A DNA stretch of 64,000 nt. Origin: Acinetobacter lwoffii (lineage in GTDB: Bacteria > Pseudomonadota > Gammaproteobacteria > Pseudomonadales > Moraxellaceae). The position numbers were made by a program, and so were the translations under genes. Under the pieces are notes generated by a model that searched no databases, had not been told where the DNA came from, and saw nothing but the letters and a program-made list of their open reading frames with translations. Location of the stretch: assembly GCF_002321025.1 (NCBI RefSeq), contig NZ_DCLL01000053.1, positions 1-64,000 of the forward strand. Direction: 5' to 3'. Shown here in pieces: positions 44,068 through 52,308 of this stretch; positions within the stretch are counted from its first letter, which is position 1; each line of letters begins with the position of its first letter.

Positions 44068-44802
44068 TTATAAGAAATACTCATTAGAGGGAACAGGAAG
44101 TTCTGCCAGTCCTTTTTTTAAGGTCTCTGACCATTGCCGGCTGATTGACGTGAAATACTCATCATCTTCGGCAATACGCTTGCCTCTTGGCATGATCAGA
44201 CTGTCTTTTTTATAGACCAGCACATCGAGGGGCATGCCGACCGATACATTGGAACGTAGGGTCGATGCAAATGAAATCAGGGAACAGCGCAAAGCTTCAT
44301 CCAGCGGCATATCATAAGTCAGCGCACGATCCAAGATTGGCTTGCCATATTTACTTTCGCCAATCTGGAAATACGGCGTATCGCGTGTGGCACAGATAAA
44401 GTTCCCTTGCGGATAAACATGATAAAGCTGCATATCCTGATCTTTAAGTTGCCCCCCGACCAGCAGATTGCAATAATAATTACTTTGTTCCGAAATATCG
44501 CTCGTAACATTGGCAATCACTTTTTTCAGCATACTACCCACCAGCTCAGCGACATCAAACATGGTGTGCAGACTCAAGATATTGGGTTCCTGCTTCAGTT
44601 CGAGCTGATTTTTGATATGCCCAATCACGGCTTGTGTGGTTGCCAGATTTCCGGATGCCTGTATGACGATCATACGTTCACCAGGAATACCAAAGGTATA
44701 CAACTTTCGAAATACAGAAATGTGATCTACTCCGGCATTGGTCCGGGTATCACTGATAAAAAGCATACCTTGCTCTAAACGTAGTGCACAACAATACGTC
44801 AT
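44068..44802 (-). CDS. Anbu, proteasome-like peptidase
   Basis: Anbu (ancestral beta subunit) is a bacterial relative of HslV and proteasome beta subunits. After Met removal the 243-residue protein starts with Thr1 (TYCCALRL). The active-site partners fall at D17 (LFISDTRTNAG) and K32 (FRKLYTFG), matching the T1/D17/K33 set of proteasomes. The S/A-rich later region (SLISFASTLRSNVSVGMPLD) is also typical of Anbu. No ATPase unloader partner is encoded nearby. It is the last gene of a four-gene unit with ATP-grasp, alpha-E and transglutaminase genes, 13 nt after the transglutaminase. Its natural substrates are not known. Confidence 0.92.
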   Translation of the reverse strand: MTYCCALRLEQGMLFISDTRTNAGVDHISVFRKLYTFGIPGERMIVIQASGNLATTQAVIGHIKNQLELKQEPNILSLHTMFDVAELVGSMLKKVIANVTSDISEQSNYYCNLLVGGQLKDQDMQLYHVYPQGNFICATRDTPYFQIGESKYGKPILDRALTYDMPLDEALRCSLISFASTLRSNVSVGMPLDVLVYKKDSLIMPRGKRIAEDDEYFTSISRQWSETLKKGLAELPVPSNEYFL

Positions 44803-44815
44803 TCATTCGTCCTTA

Positions 44816-45595
44816 TTAACATCCTAGCACTTGAACGATGGAATGCATGGATTCCACACCGCCCTTTTCTCTGACACCGCGTACCGGCGCCACATCCCAA
44901 TAATCCCGTCCAATCGCCACATAAACATGCGAACTTGGAGTAAACAACAGATTACTGACATCAAAACAATACCATGTCTGGTCTACAAACACCTCTGCCC
45001 AAGCGTGACTGGCCAGATGCGAAGCATTTTGTGCATATAAATAACCAGAAACATAGCGTGCAGGCAAACCTAGATATTTGCACATGGCAATAAAAATATG
45101 ACTATGGTCCTGACAGACGCCCTGTCTGGACTCAAAGGCATCTATTGCAGAGCCTTGCACTGAAGTACTGTTGGAAATATAAGGCACATGCTCCAGCAAG
45201 GCCTGTGCCAGTCCAATCAAATGCTGACGGGTTAATGCAGGAACATGACGTTGTGCAAAGTCTTTCATTGCTGCATTACATTGTGTCGATTCGGTCGGCT
45301 GTAGAAAAAGATTGGGATTGATTGAATCATTCAGTCCACTCTGATGCGCAGGATTCAGTTCAACAATCCCTTGCGCCATGATAGTCAGGGAATAATAAGG
45401 CTCCCGCTGGCTACAGGTCATCCACAGATTATGAAATGCATCTTTCCGGATTTCTTTATTACCCGGCACACTAATATCCCAGGAATGCACCCGCTGATGC
45501 GCATTGCTCGAAGGCATCATTTTAATGTACTGAATACTGTTCCTCACCTCGGCCGTGTACATATAATGCGTTTGGTGATTCACCATCAATTTCAT
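44816..45595 (-). CDS. Transglutaminase-like cysteine protease family protein
   Basis: A 259-residue protein with an N-terminal beta-sandwich region (about 1-90) and a transglutaminase core. The triad is C161 (SRQGVCQDHSHIF), H197 (SHAWAEVF) and D212 (WYCFDVSN). The N-terminal LMVNHQTHYMYTAEVRNSIQ is the usual start of bacterial transglutaminase-N domains. Such proteins may cut or form amide bonds; those in Anbu operons are thought to act on peptides made or modified by the neighbouring ATP-grasp enzyme. Its start overlaps the alpha-E stop by 4 nt (ATGA), so the two are coupled. Confidence 0.92.
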   Translation of the reverse strand: MKLMVNHQTHYMYTAEVRNSIQYIKMMPSSNAHQRVHSWDISVPGNKEIRKDAFHNLWMTCSQREPYYSLTIMAQGIVELNPAHQSGLNDSINPNLFLQPTESTQCNAAMKDFAQRHVPALTRQHLIGLAQALLEHVPYISNSTSVQGSAIDAFESRQGVCQDHSHIFIAMCKYLGLPARYVSGYLYAQNASHLASHAWAEVFVDQTWYCFDVSNLLFTPSSHVYVAIGRDYWDVAPVRGVREKGGVESMHSIVQVLGC

Positions 45596-46194
45596 ACATC
45601 TGCCTCAAACAGTTGATGAATATGGTCGCTAAACTGGTAAAACTGAATCCGGTTCGGTTCTGTACGCAACTGCTCCCAGTACTGTTCCAGATCATTCCAG
45701 CCCATCTCTACCAAAATTCTGACCACATAATCAATCTTGCAGAGTGTAGTACTGGTTTCTTCACCCAGACGTAACTGATGATCGAGCTGTTCGACACATT
45801 GCCCTAGACTAAAAAACAGAAAAATATCGGAAGATTCGGCTTCCAGAATATCTTCACATTCCGTCACCACTTCACAGATATAACCAGCATTTTTGTCTGC
45901 GGTTTTGATCAATTTCATCAGTTCCGCATAGCCTGAAGCAGACAGCACCCCGCGTAATTCCTGAATATTGTCTTTAGCTACTTTAAACTGCTGGCTAAAA
46001 GACGCCACTTGCGTAGGATCAAGTACCAGCTCATTTAGGGAACTGGCATCAAAGGCAGGCAAACAGAAAGCATGGGCATACGCTACTGCCGCTTCGTCTT
46101 CTAAAAATGGAAAGCGCGCACATAAAAAATGAGTGCGAGATAAATAACGCCCTAACCAAAAAATATGTTGTGCATTGCTATTCAGCAAAACCAT
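45592..46194 (-). CDS. Alpha-E domain protein, short form
   Basis: The alpha-E (DUF403) family consists of all-alpha proteins found beside circularly permuted ATP-grasp enzymes. The hallmark N-terminus is present (NAQHIFWLGRYLSRTHFLCA), followed by further helices (RGVLSASGYAEL; IDYVVRILVEMGWNDLEQYW). At 200 residues it lacks about 110 residues of the usual roughly 310. The 4-nt overlap with the next gene shows this is not a recent frameshift end. Function is unknown; a helper or substrate-carrier role for the ATP-grasp enzyme is inferred from constant co-occurrence. Confidence 0.85.
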   Translation of the reverse strand: MVLLNSNAQHIFWLGRYLSRTHFLCARFPFLEDEAAVAYAHAFCLPAFDASSLNELVLDPTQVASFSQQFKVAKDNIQELRGVLSASGYAELMKLIKTADKNAGYICEVVTECEDILEAESSDIFLFFSLGQCVEQLDHQLRLGEETSTTLCKIDYVVRILVEMGWNDLEQYWEQLRTEPNRIQFYQFSDHIHQLFEADV

Positions 46195-46216
46195 GACATT
46201 TTCCTTCTTTGGAATC

Positions 46217-47776
46217 TTATGAATGTAAATTGTCGACTACCCAGGTATCTTTGATACCGCCACCTTGTGATGAATTCACCACCAGTGAACCGGGCTGCAT
46301 CGCCACGCGTGTCAAGCCACCCTGTACGATTTCAGTACGATAAGGCGAACTTAATACAAATGGGCGTAAGTCGATATGACGTTCAGCAATACCAAAATTG
46401 GTCAAAGTCGGACTAACCGATAAGTCCAAAGTTGGCTGCGCAATATATAAATGCGGCGCAGCTAAAATTTTCTCCCTGAAAGTTTCAATTTGCTGTTTAG
46501 ACGCTTGTGGTCCAATGAGCATGCCATAACCGCCCGAACCCTGCGCTTCTTTCACCACCAGCTGATCCAGATGAGCCACGACATAGTCTAATTCTTCAGA
46601 ATTACGACATTGATAAGTCGGAACATTTTTTAGAATTGACTGCTCGCCCAAATAAAAACGAATCATTTTGTCGACATATGGATAAACCGATTTGTCATCT
46701 GCCACACCGGTTCCCGGTGCATTGGCAATCACAACATTATTTTGCAAATAAGCTGACATCAAGCCAGCGACACCCAAAGTGCTATCCGGTTTAAAGCATA
46801 AAGGATCAAGAAACGCATCATCGACCCGTCTATAAATAACATCGACTCGTTGGCGACCACGTATGGTTTTTACATAAACCTTCGAGTCATCAACAAAAAG
46901 GTCACGTGATGTTACTAATGGCACATCCATCTCTCTTGCAAGGAAAGAATGTTCATAGTAAGCACTATTAAAACGTCCTGGGGTCAGTACCACCACAAAT
47001 GGCTTATCGACATAAGCATTTTCGATCAGGATTTCTTTTAATAATTGTGGATATTGCTCGATTCCGGCAATCTTGGACTGCTCGAATACTTTCGGCATCA
47101 GTTTTTCACTGATCTTGCGGCATTCCAGCATATAAGACACGCCAGATGGCGTTCTGAGATTATCTTCTAAGACATAAAACTCGCCCTTGGAATCACGGAT
47201 CACATCGATCCCGCTAATCTGGCTATAAATCCCGCCTTTCAAGCTATGTTGATACATATGCGGCTGATAGGCTTCATGAGTTAAAATCTGCAACTCAGGA
47301 ATGATATTGGCTTTTAAAATGTCCTGTTGATGATAAATATCATGTAAGAATAAATTTAGCGCCCGTACCCGTTGTGCCGAGCCTAAAGCCACCATATTCC
47401 ACTGTTTCCGGTCTATGACTCGCGGAATGATATCGTAGGGAATAGTGCGTTCTACGCCTTCTTCATCGCCATAAACGGTAAAGGTAATACCGTGATTTAA
47501 AAAATGTTCTTTTGCTACCTGATTCAGTGCATTGAGTTCATCCAGCGTATGTTGAGATAACCATTCTTCCAGTCTTTGACCTGCCTGACTGGACAGCACA
47601 TGTTCATCCTGCATTTCATTAAAGAACTTTGAAGATAACTGCTGCAGTAAAAGTTGTGGGTTTGTTGTAGTAGATACCGCTGTAGTTTTAGTGTCTATAA
47701 AATTTTTTCCAATATTCTGGGAACTAAATTTATCAATTGTTTCAATCACATTTGTATCCTGATTTCCTTTAAGCAT
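46217..47776 (-). CDS. Circularly permuted type 2 ATP-grasp protein
   Basis: ATP-grasp enzymes of this permuted family (DUF404/DUF407) are predicted peptide or amide ligases. Typical pieces are GITFTVYGDEEGVERTIPYD, PRVIDRKQWNMVALGSAQRV, EFYVLEDNLRTPSGVSYMLE, VVLTPGRFNSAYYEHSFLAR, and the late QGSGGYGMLIGP nucleotide loop followed by HIDLRPFVLSS. I take Met 47776 (519 residues) as start, preceded by a G-rich tract; the longer frame to 47854 adds unrelated residues. It is the first gene of the operon, 22 nt ahead of alpha-E, and faces a divergent WYL regulator. Substrate unknown. Confidence 0.93.
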   Translation of the reverse strand: MLKGNQDTNVIETIDKFSSQNIGKNFIDTKTTAVSTTTNPQLLLQQLSSKFFNEMQDEHVLSSQAGQRLEEWLSQHTLDELNALNQVAKEHFLNHGITFTVYGDEEGVERTIPYDIIPRVIDRKQWNMVALGSAQRVRALNLFLHDIYHQQDILKANIIPELQILTHEAYQPHMYQHSLKGGIYSQISGIDVIRDSKGEFYVLEDNLRTPSGVSYMLECRKISEKLMPKVFEQSKIAGIEQYPQLLKEILIENAYVDKPFVVVLTPGRFNSAYYEHSFLAREMDVPLVTSRDLFVDDSKVYVKTIRGRQRVDVIYRRVDDAFLDPLCFKPDSTLGVAGLMSAYLQNNVVIANAPGTGVADDKSVYPYVDKMIRFYLGEQSILKNVPTYQCRNSEELDYVVAHLDQLVVKEAQGSGGYGMLIGPQASKQQIETFREKILAAPHLYIAQPTLDLSVSPTLTNFGIAERHIDLRPFVLSSPYRTEIVQGGLTRVAMQPGSLVVNSSQGGGIKDTWVVDNLHS

Positions 47777-48016
47777 ACAACCCCCCGTATTATCATCTAT
47801 TATAATTAAATCAAAGCAATATCCATGCCATGACATCTGCATTTCAATTACCATTAATCTAATAAATGCCCAATGAACTCAATGCTATTTTCGACCAAGT
47901 TGTTTTAGAATTGTAGGACAAATGTTGCACAGAGGGACTTGCGAAAAAATGAGAGTTTTTTTATTGTGTTAAGCTAAGCCTAAATACCCTCTTCTTTATT
48001 GCCAGCAAAATAAATT

Positions 48017-49024
48017 ATGTCAGCACAAGAAAAAGAAACTTCAAACAGTCTGTATCGCCAATGGCAAATTTTGTCGCGTCTTTCTACCGGCAAATGGATG
48101 GGAACACGTGAATTACAGGAAATCCTGAATCGCGAAGGCATTGATATCAGTCTACGTACCATTCAGCGTGACCTGAATCAGATTGCGCAACGCTTTCCAA
48201 TTGAAAGCAGTAAAACCACGCCGCAAGGCTGGCGTTGGCGTTCAGATGCGCCGCTGCAAAGTTTGCCGCATATGACCAGCTCGCAAGCGGTCACTTTCAT
48301 GATGGTCGAAGAACATTTAAAACATCTGCTGCCACCGAGCCTGATCGAGGAAATGAATCCGTGGTTTGATCTGGCACGACGCAGTCTTTCTTCCCAGAAC
48401 AATGTCCGGCAATGGATTAACCGCGTACGCATTGTTCCGGCCACCCAACCGCTGATTCCACCTGTGGTAGATAAGGCCGCGCAGCAAGCGGTGTATGAAG
48501 GCCTGTTACAGGACAAACAACTGGAATGTGTGTATCAGGGCCGTGGTCATAATAGCGAAGAAAAGACCTATATTCTCAATCCTCTGGCATTGGTACAAAA
48601 AGGGTCGATCATCTATCTGGTGTGTACCCGTCATGACAAATCCGATATCCAGACCTTTGCCCTGCACCGTTTTAAATCGGCCGTCGTGCTGAATTCACGC
48701 GCCTTGCATCCGGTCAATTTCGATATCGATGAGTATATTGATTCTGGTGCGCTGGGCTTCCGGGTGGATTTCAACCATCCTACCGAAAATGTCACGCTTA
48801 AACTCAGCATGTCAGAGTCGGATGCGCATTACTTTGAGGAAAGCCAGCTCAGCAAAGACCAGAAAATTGAAAAAATGGAAGATGACATGTCGCTGATCAC
48901 TGCTACCGTGCCATTTACCTCACAACTGGTCTGGTGGTTACGCAGCTTTGGTAAAAAGATTAAACATATTGAACCGAGTATTGTAGCCAATGCAGTCGCT
49001 CAACTGGATGAGGAAAACCCTTAA
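48017..49024 (+). CDS. WYL-domain transcriptional regulator
   Basis: A 335-residue regulator with an N-terminal DeoR/HTH_11-like winged helix (about 10-65; GTRELQEILNREGIDISLRT, IQRDLNQIAQRFPIE) and a central WYL domain (about 165-240). It also has a C-terminal WCX-like region (FTSQLVWWLRSFGKKI). The WYL triad region here reads PLALVQKGSIIYLVC. WYL domains bind nucleic acid or small ligands and control defence and DNA-damage genes. It is divergent from the ATP-grasp/Anbu operon across about 240 bp, so local control of that operon is the simplest idea. The spacer contains TTGTAGGACAA (47911-47921), a weak inverted repeat. Confidence 0.9.
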   Translation: MSAQEKETSNSLYRQWQILSRLSTGKWMGTRELQEILNREGIDISLRTIQRDLNQIAQRFPIESSKTTPQGWRWRSDAPLQSLPHMTSSQAVTFMMVEEHLKHLLPPSLIEEMNPWFDLARRSLSSQNNVRQWINRVRIVPATQPLIPPVVDKAAQQAVYEGLLQDKQLECVYQGRGHNSEEKTYILNPLALVQKGSIIYLVCTRHDKSDIQTFALHRFKSAVVLNSRALHPVNFDIDEYIDSGALGFRVDFNHPTENVTLKLSMSESDAHYFEESQLSKDQKIEKMEDDMSLITATVPFTSQLVWWLRSFGKKIKHIEPSIVANAVAQLDEENP

Positions 49025-49063
49025 TCACACAGGCTGTATCCAGATTCTTTTAGGTATTCCTGA

Positions 49064-49089
49064 ATAAAAAAATCCCCAAAGTGGGGACT
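49064..49089 (-). terminator. Minus-strand terminator of an orphan small unit
   Basis: Minus strand: TCCCCA and TGGGGA pair around CTT, followed by TTTTTTT. No annotated minus-strand gene lies upstream other than the tiny ORF at 49194-49259. Confidence 0.6.
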
Positions 49090-49193
49090 GGAGAATTATG
49101 CTTATATTTTTGTTCTTGTTGTGGTGATCTGCCGCTGTGCCAATCTGCTTTTCTTTGACACCCCGAAATGCAGCTTGAATGAAACATCAATAT

Positions 49194-49259
49194 TTAAAAA
49201 TGACTGAGACATGAGCAAGCCAGCTCAGCATTATTAAAGCGAATGGATTTTTTGGTCAT
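49194..49259 (-). CDS. Possible 21-residue peptide or part of a small RNA
   Basis: ATG 49257-49259 to TAA 49194-49196 encodes MTKKSIRFNNAELACSCLSH plus F. It has a TAGGAG ribosome binding site 9 nt upstream, a good promoter at 49291-49319 and a terminator at 49064. The combination suggests a real transcript of about 220 nt, either an mRNA for this peptide or a small RNA. I recognise no homologue. Confidence 0.4.
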   Translation of the reverse strand: MTKKSIRFNNAELACSCLSHF

Positions 49260-49290
49260 GGTTTAAGACTCCTATGTAGTGAATAAACCG

Positions 49291-49319
49291 ACTATAAAGT
49301 CATCTATCTTAATTGTGAA
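49291..49319 (-). promoter_or_regulatory. Sigma-70 promoter facing left
   Basis: On the minus strand TTCACA (49314-49319) and TATAGT (49291-49296) are spaced by 17 bp, ahead of the small unit at 49064-49285. Confidence 0.6.
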
Positions 49320-49525
49320 ATAAATAGAATGCATGTCTTTTGCAGATTTTTTCTATAGTACTTTTTTCGAAAAATTTATCTATAATCGCTGCCGATTCAT
49401 TGTCTGGCTTAATAGCATTTTCGGCAAGTTTATAAAATCGAATAACAATTCTCTGCTTGTATAAGATACCTCGCTCTGCACATCATAAAGCCCTATAGAA
49501 GTAGAAATAGGGACTTAATTTTACA

Positions 49526-51196
49526 ATGGCTAACCCTGCTCAATTAGTACGTCACAAGCTGCTCAATACTTTCTTTTCCCGCCATTCGGTCTGGTTTGCC
49601 TGCATTCTGATTGCAGTGATTTTTACTACATTTCATATCGGTTATTCACCGCGTTATATCTATTATTTTATTCCACAAACGTTGGTGAATACCCTATGGA
49701 TCCTGAGTATTCTGCTGAGTTTGCTGGGTTTGTATGATGTACTGCAAAATAAGCATTCCATTCTGAAAAATTATCCCATCATGGGACATTTCCGCTTTAT
49801 CTTTGAAGAATTCCGTCCGGAGATTCGTCAGTATTTTATTGAAGCCGACCGCGATGCACTGCCTTTTTCCCGTATGCAACGCAGTCTGGTGTATCAGCGG
49901 GCAAAAAATGAAAATTCAGATAAACCTTTCGGCTCGATTCTGAATGTCTATGAAGATAATTACCGCTTTGTTAGTCATTCCATCACGCCCTGCAAAGTTG
50001 CTGATCCGCAGACTTTTCGTATCCTGATTGGAAATGAGCAATGTACCCAGCCCTTTTCAGCTTCTATTTTAAATATTTCAGCCATGAGCTTTGGCAGCAT
50101 GAGTGCCAATGCGATACGTGCACTTAATCTCGGCGCTCAAAAAGGTGATTTTTTCCATGATACAGGCGAAGGCAGTATCAGTCCCTACCATCTGGAATAT
50201 GGCGGTGATCTGGTCTGGGAAATTGGCAGTGGTTATTTTGGCTGCCGTACTTTAGATGGACAATTCGATCCGGAACGTTTTGCTGCACAAGCGAAATTAC
50301 CCCAGGTGAAAATGATTGAAATCAAGCTTTCGCAAGGCGCAAAACCTGGCCACGGCGGTATTTTACCTAAAAGTAAAATTTCGGAAGAAATTGCCCAAAT
50401 TCGAGGCATCAGCCGTGATCATGATTGTGTTTCACCTTCGAGTCATCCGGCATTTAGCACACCGATTGAAATGATGCATTTCATACAAAAATTACGTGAA
50501 CTTTCCAACGGAAAACCGGTCGGATTTAAACTGTGTCTGGGTCAACCGTGGCAGTTTATGAGCATGGTCAAAGCTATGTTACATACCCAGATTTACCCAG
50601 ATTTTATTGTGGTTGATGGCTCTGAAGGTGGAACGGGAGCTGCACCCATTGAATTAATTGACTATGTTGGTGCCCCATTAAGAGAAGGTTTGCTGTTTGT
50701 ACACAATACCCTGGTTGGTGCAGGTTTGAGAGATAAGATCAAAATTGGTGCAAGTGGTAAAATAATTAGTGCATTCGATATTGCCAGTACGCTTGCCATT
50801 GGTGCGGATTGGGTGAACTCTGCCCGTGGTTTTATGTTTGCAGTGGGCTGTATTCAGGCACAAAGTTGTCATACCAATCAGTGCCCTGTCGGAGTTACAA
50901 CACAGGATAAAGATCGCCAGAAAGCTTTACATGTGCCGACCAAGGCAGAACGGGTGTTTCATTTCCATAAAAACACCTTGCATGCCCTATCTGAACTGAT
51001 CGCTTCCGCAGGTTTAAAACACCCTTCAGCTATTAAGGCGCATCATCTGGCACAACGCGTGAATAATCACGAAATAAAGAACTTTGCGCAGATTCATTTT
51101 TGGCTCAAAGAAGGTGAATTATTATCCTGTGAAAATAAGGATGAGGAGAACTTCTACTTCAGGATGTGGAATTTGGCCCAATTAGAAAAATTTTAA
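49526..51196 (+). CDS. FMN-binding glutamate synthase family protein, membrane-anchored
   Basis: A 556-residue protein related to the FMN domain of glutamate synthase large subunit. Two N-terminal TM helices (about 22-42 and 50-73) precede the TIM-barrel part with SAMSFGSMSANAIRALNLGA, KPGHGGILPKSKISEEIA, and VDGSEGGTGAAP. A Cys cluster QAQSCHTNQCPVGV fits the 3Fe-4S ligands. The amidotransferase domain of true GltB is absent, so glutamine-dependent activity is unlikely; homologues are described only as glutamate-synthase-related proteins. Electron donor and substrate are unknown. Ribosome binding site is weak (AGGGAC, 11 nt upstream). A terminator follows. Confidence 0.88.
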   Translation: MANPAQLVRHKLLNTFFSRHSVWFACILIAVIFTTFHIGYSPRYIYYFIPQTLVNTLWILSILLSLLGLYDVLQNKHSILKNYPIMGHFRFIFEEFRPEIRQYFIEADRDALPFSRMQRSLVYQRAKNENSDKPFGSILNVYEDNYRFVSHSITPCKVADPQTFRILIGNEQCTQPFSASILNISAMSFGSMSANAIRALNLGAQKGDFFHDTGEGSISPYHLEYGGDLVWEIGSGYFGCRTLDGQFDPERFAAQAKLPQVKMIEIKLSQGAKPGHGGILPKSKISEEIAQIRGISRDHDCVSPSSHPAFSTPIEMMHFIQKLRELSNGKPVGFKLCLGQPWQFMSMVKAMLHTQIYPDFIVVDGSEGGTGAAPIELIDYVGAPLREGLLFVHNTLVGAGLRDKIKIGASGKIISAFDIASTLAIGADWVNSARGFMFAVGCIQAQSCHTNQCPVGVTTQDKDRQKALHVPTKAERVFHFHKNTLHALSELIASAGLKHPSAIKAHHLAQRVNNHEIKNFAQIHFWLKEGELLSCENKDEENFYFRMWNLAQLEKF

Positions 51197-51214
51197 TTTG
51201 ATGCAGTTAAAATC

Positions 51215-51244
51215 AAAAAAGGCGTTTTAATAAACGCCTTTTTA
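51215..51244 (+). terminator. Terminator between the glutamate-synthase-like gene and the hydrolase gene
   Basis: AAAAAAGGCGTTTA and TAAACGCCTTTTT pair with almost no loop; T runs on both strands make it bidirectional. Confidence 0.88.
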
Positions 51245-51264
51245 AATATCCAATTTTCAATCTA

Positions 51265-52308
51265 TTAATAATAAGTTTTGCTGCCATGTGCATGTAAAAA
51301 GGCAGGAATCAAACCCGTGAGTGCAGCACGAATATCAGCACGCTCATTGATTAACTGATGCGAACCTTCTTCTAGCATCAGCAAAGTTTGGAGCCGGAAT
51401 TTACGCCGGATAAATTCGATATTATAACGCCAGTCGACAGTCTGATCCTGTGCACCCTGCGCCAGCCAGACTGGAATACGACAAGCCGGACGCGCTTCCA
51501 TTTCCAGCATCCAGCGTGACATCGCTAAAATCCAGTCCATGCCCATTATTCGCGGTTGTAATGGATCTTTAAGCCGGATAAAACGCAAAAACTCCGGATT
51601 ATGGTTATTGCGTCTGAAATGTCGGGGAACTTCACGTTTGATTCGGCTAATAATGCCCAATCCGACCGAATTATGCCACCAGGCAGTTTTAGCGGGACGA
51701 ATCAATGGTGATAACAATAAGACTCGTTCAACAAAAGGATTTTCACGACGTTCCGCAAACTCCAGTAAATGGTGCATCCAGATCGCACCGCCGGTACTCT
51801 GCCCGATGCCGACCCAAGGTTTAGGTAATTGTGAAGCGTGCTGCACATAACGATGTACGGCATGTAAAACCTGCTGATAATGATCAAAATTCTGAATGCT
51901 GGCAGGTGAACCATCACTCAGACCATGTCCCGGCAGATCATAGGTTAATACGCTAAAACCCTGTTCCAAAAGCTCTTTGACAATGGGCTGATAAATGCCG
52001 CTATGTTCCAGATAACCATGCAGCAAAAAAGCGGTTCCCTGAATCTTATCAAAGCGGGTATTTTCCAGATTTGGCTCAAACACCTGTACATGTAACCTGA
52101 ATAAAGGCATCTGTACATAGCCCTGCCAGTGTTTGCAGTCCAGTAAGTCAAAACCATAAAGCTTGCGATAGGACTGCAGATCAATCGGCGGTTCATCACT
52201 ACGATTCAGGTTTAAAGGTGGCAAGAGTTGAGGCGTAACATCCCGACTCGGAATGGGTAAATCCAGCTGTTTCAGAATGGTGGGATTTAAAAATGGGATA
52301 TCAGACAT
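51265..52308 (-). CDS. Alpha/beta hydrolase, monoacylglycerol-lipase/lysophospholipase-like
   Basis: A 347-residue serine hydrolase of the Hydrolase_4 type. The oxyanion loop is FLLHGYLEHSGIYQ, followed by LTYDLPGHGLSDG. The nucleophile Ser lies in GIGQSTGGAIW, the acid in LAQGAQDQTVDW and the His in EEGSHQLINER. No signal peptide is present, so it is cytoplasmic. About 65 residues precede the hydrolase fold. Its start overlaps the end of the YdcF-like gene by one base, so it is the last gene of a murB-ydcF-hydrolase unit. Lysophospholipids or acylglycerols are likely substrates by family, not by direct evidence. Confidence 0.87.
   Translation of the reverse strand: MSDIPFLNPTILKQLDLPIPSRDVTPQLLPPLNLNRSDEPPIDLQSYRKLYGFDLLDCKHWQGYVQMPLFRLHVQVFEPNLENTRFDKIQGTAFLLHGYLEHSGIYQPIVKELLEQGFSVLTYDLPGHGLSDGSPASIQNFDHYQQVLHAVHRYVQHASQLPKPWVGIGQSTGGAIWMHHLLEFAERRENPFVERVLLLSPLIRPAKTAWWHNSVGLGIISRIKREVPRHFRRNNHNPEFLRFIRLKDPLQPRIMGMDWILAMSRWMLEMEARPACRIPVWLAQGAQDQTVDWRYNIEFIRRKFRLQTLLMLEEGSHQLINERADIRAALTGLIPAFLHAHGSKTYY

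Larger units (their letters stand above)
49025..49525. other. Intergenic region, 501 bp, with an orphan minus-strand unit
   Basis: The left part holds a minus-strand terminator (49064-49089), a 21-codon ORF and its promoter (separate entries). The right part (49330-49525) is AT-rich and should contain the promoter of the glutamate-synthase-like gene. Nothing else was recognised. Confidence 0.5.

Noticed and set aside
44407..44778. 123-codon ORF opposite the Anbu gene
   Set aside because: Antisense to a gene with all catalytic residues intact, no ribosome binding site.
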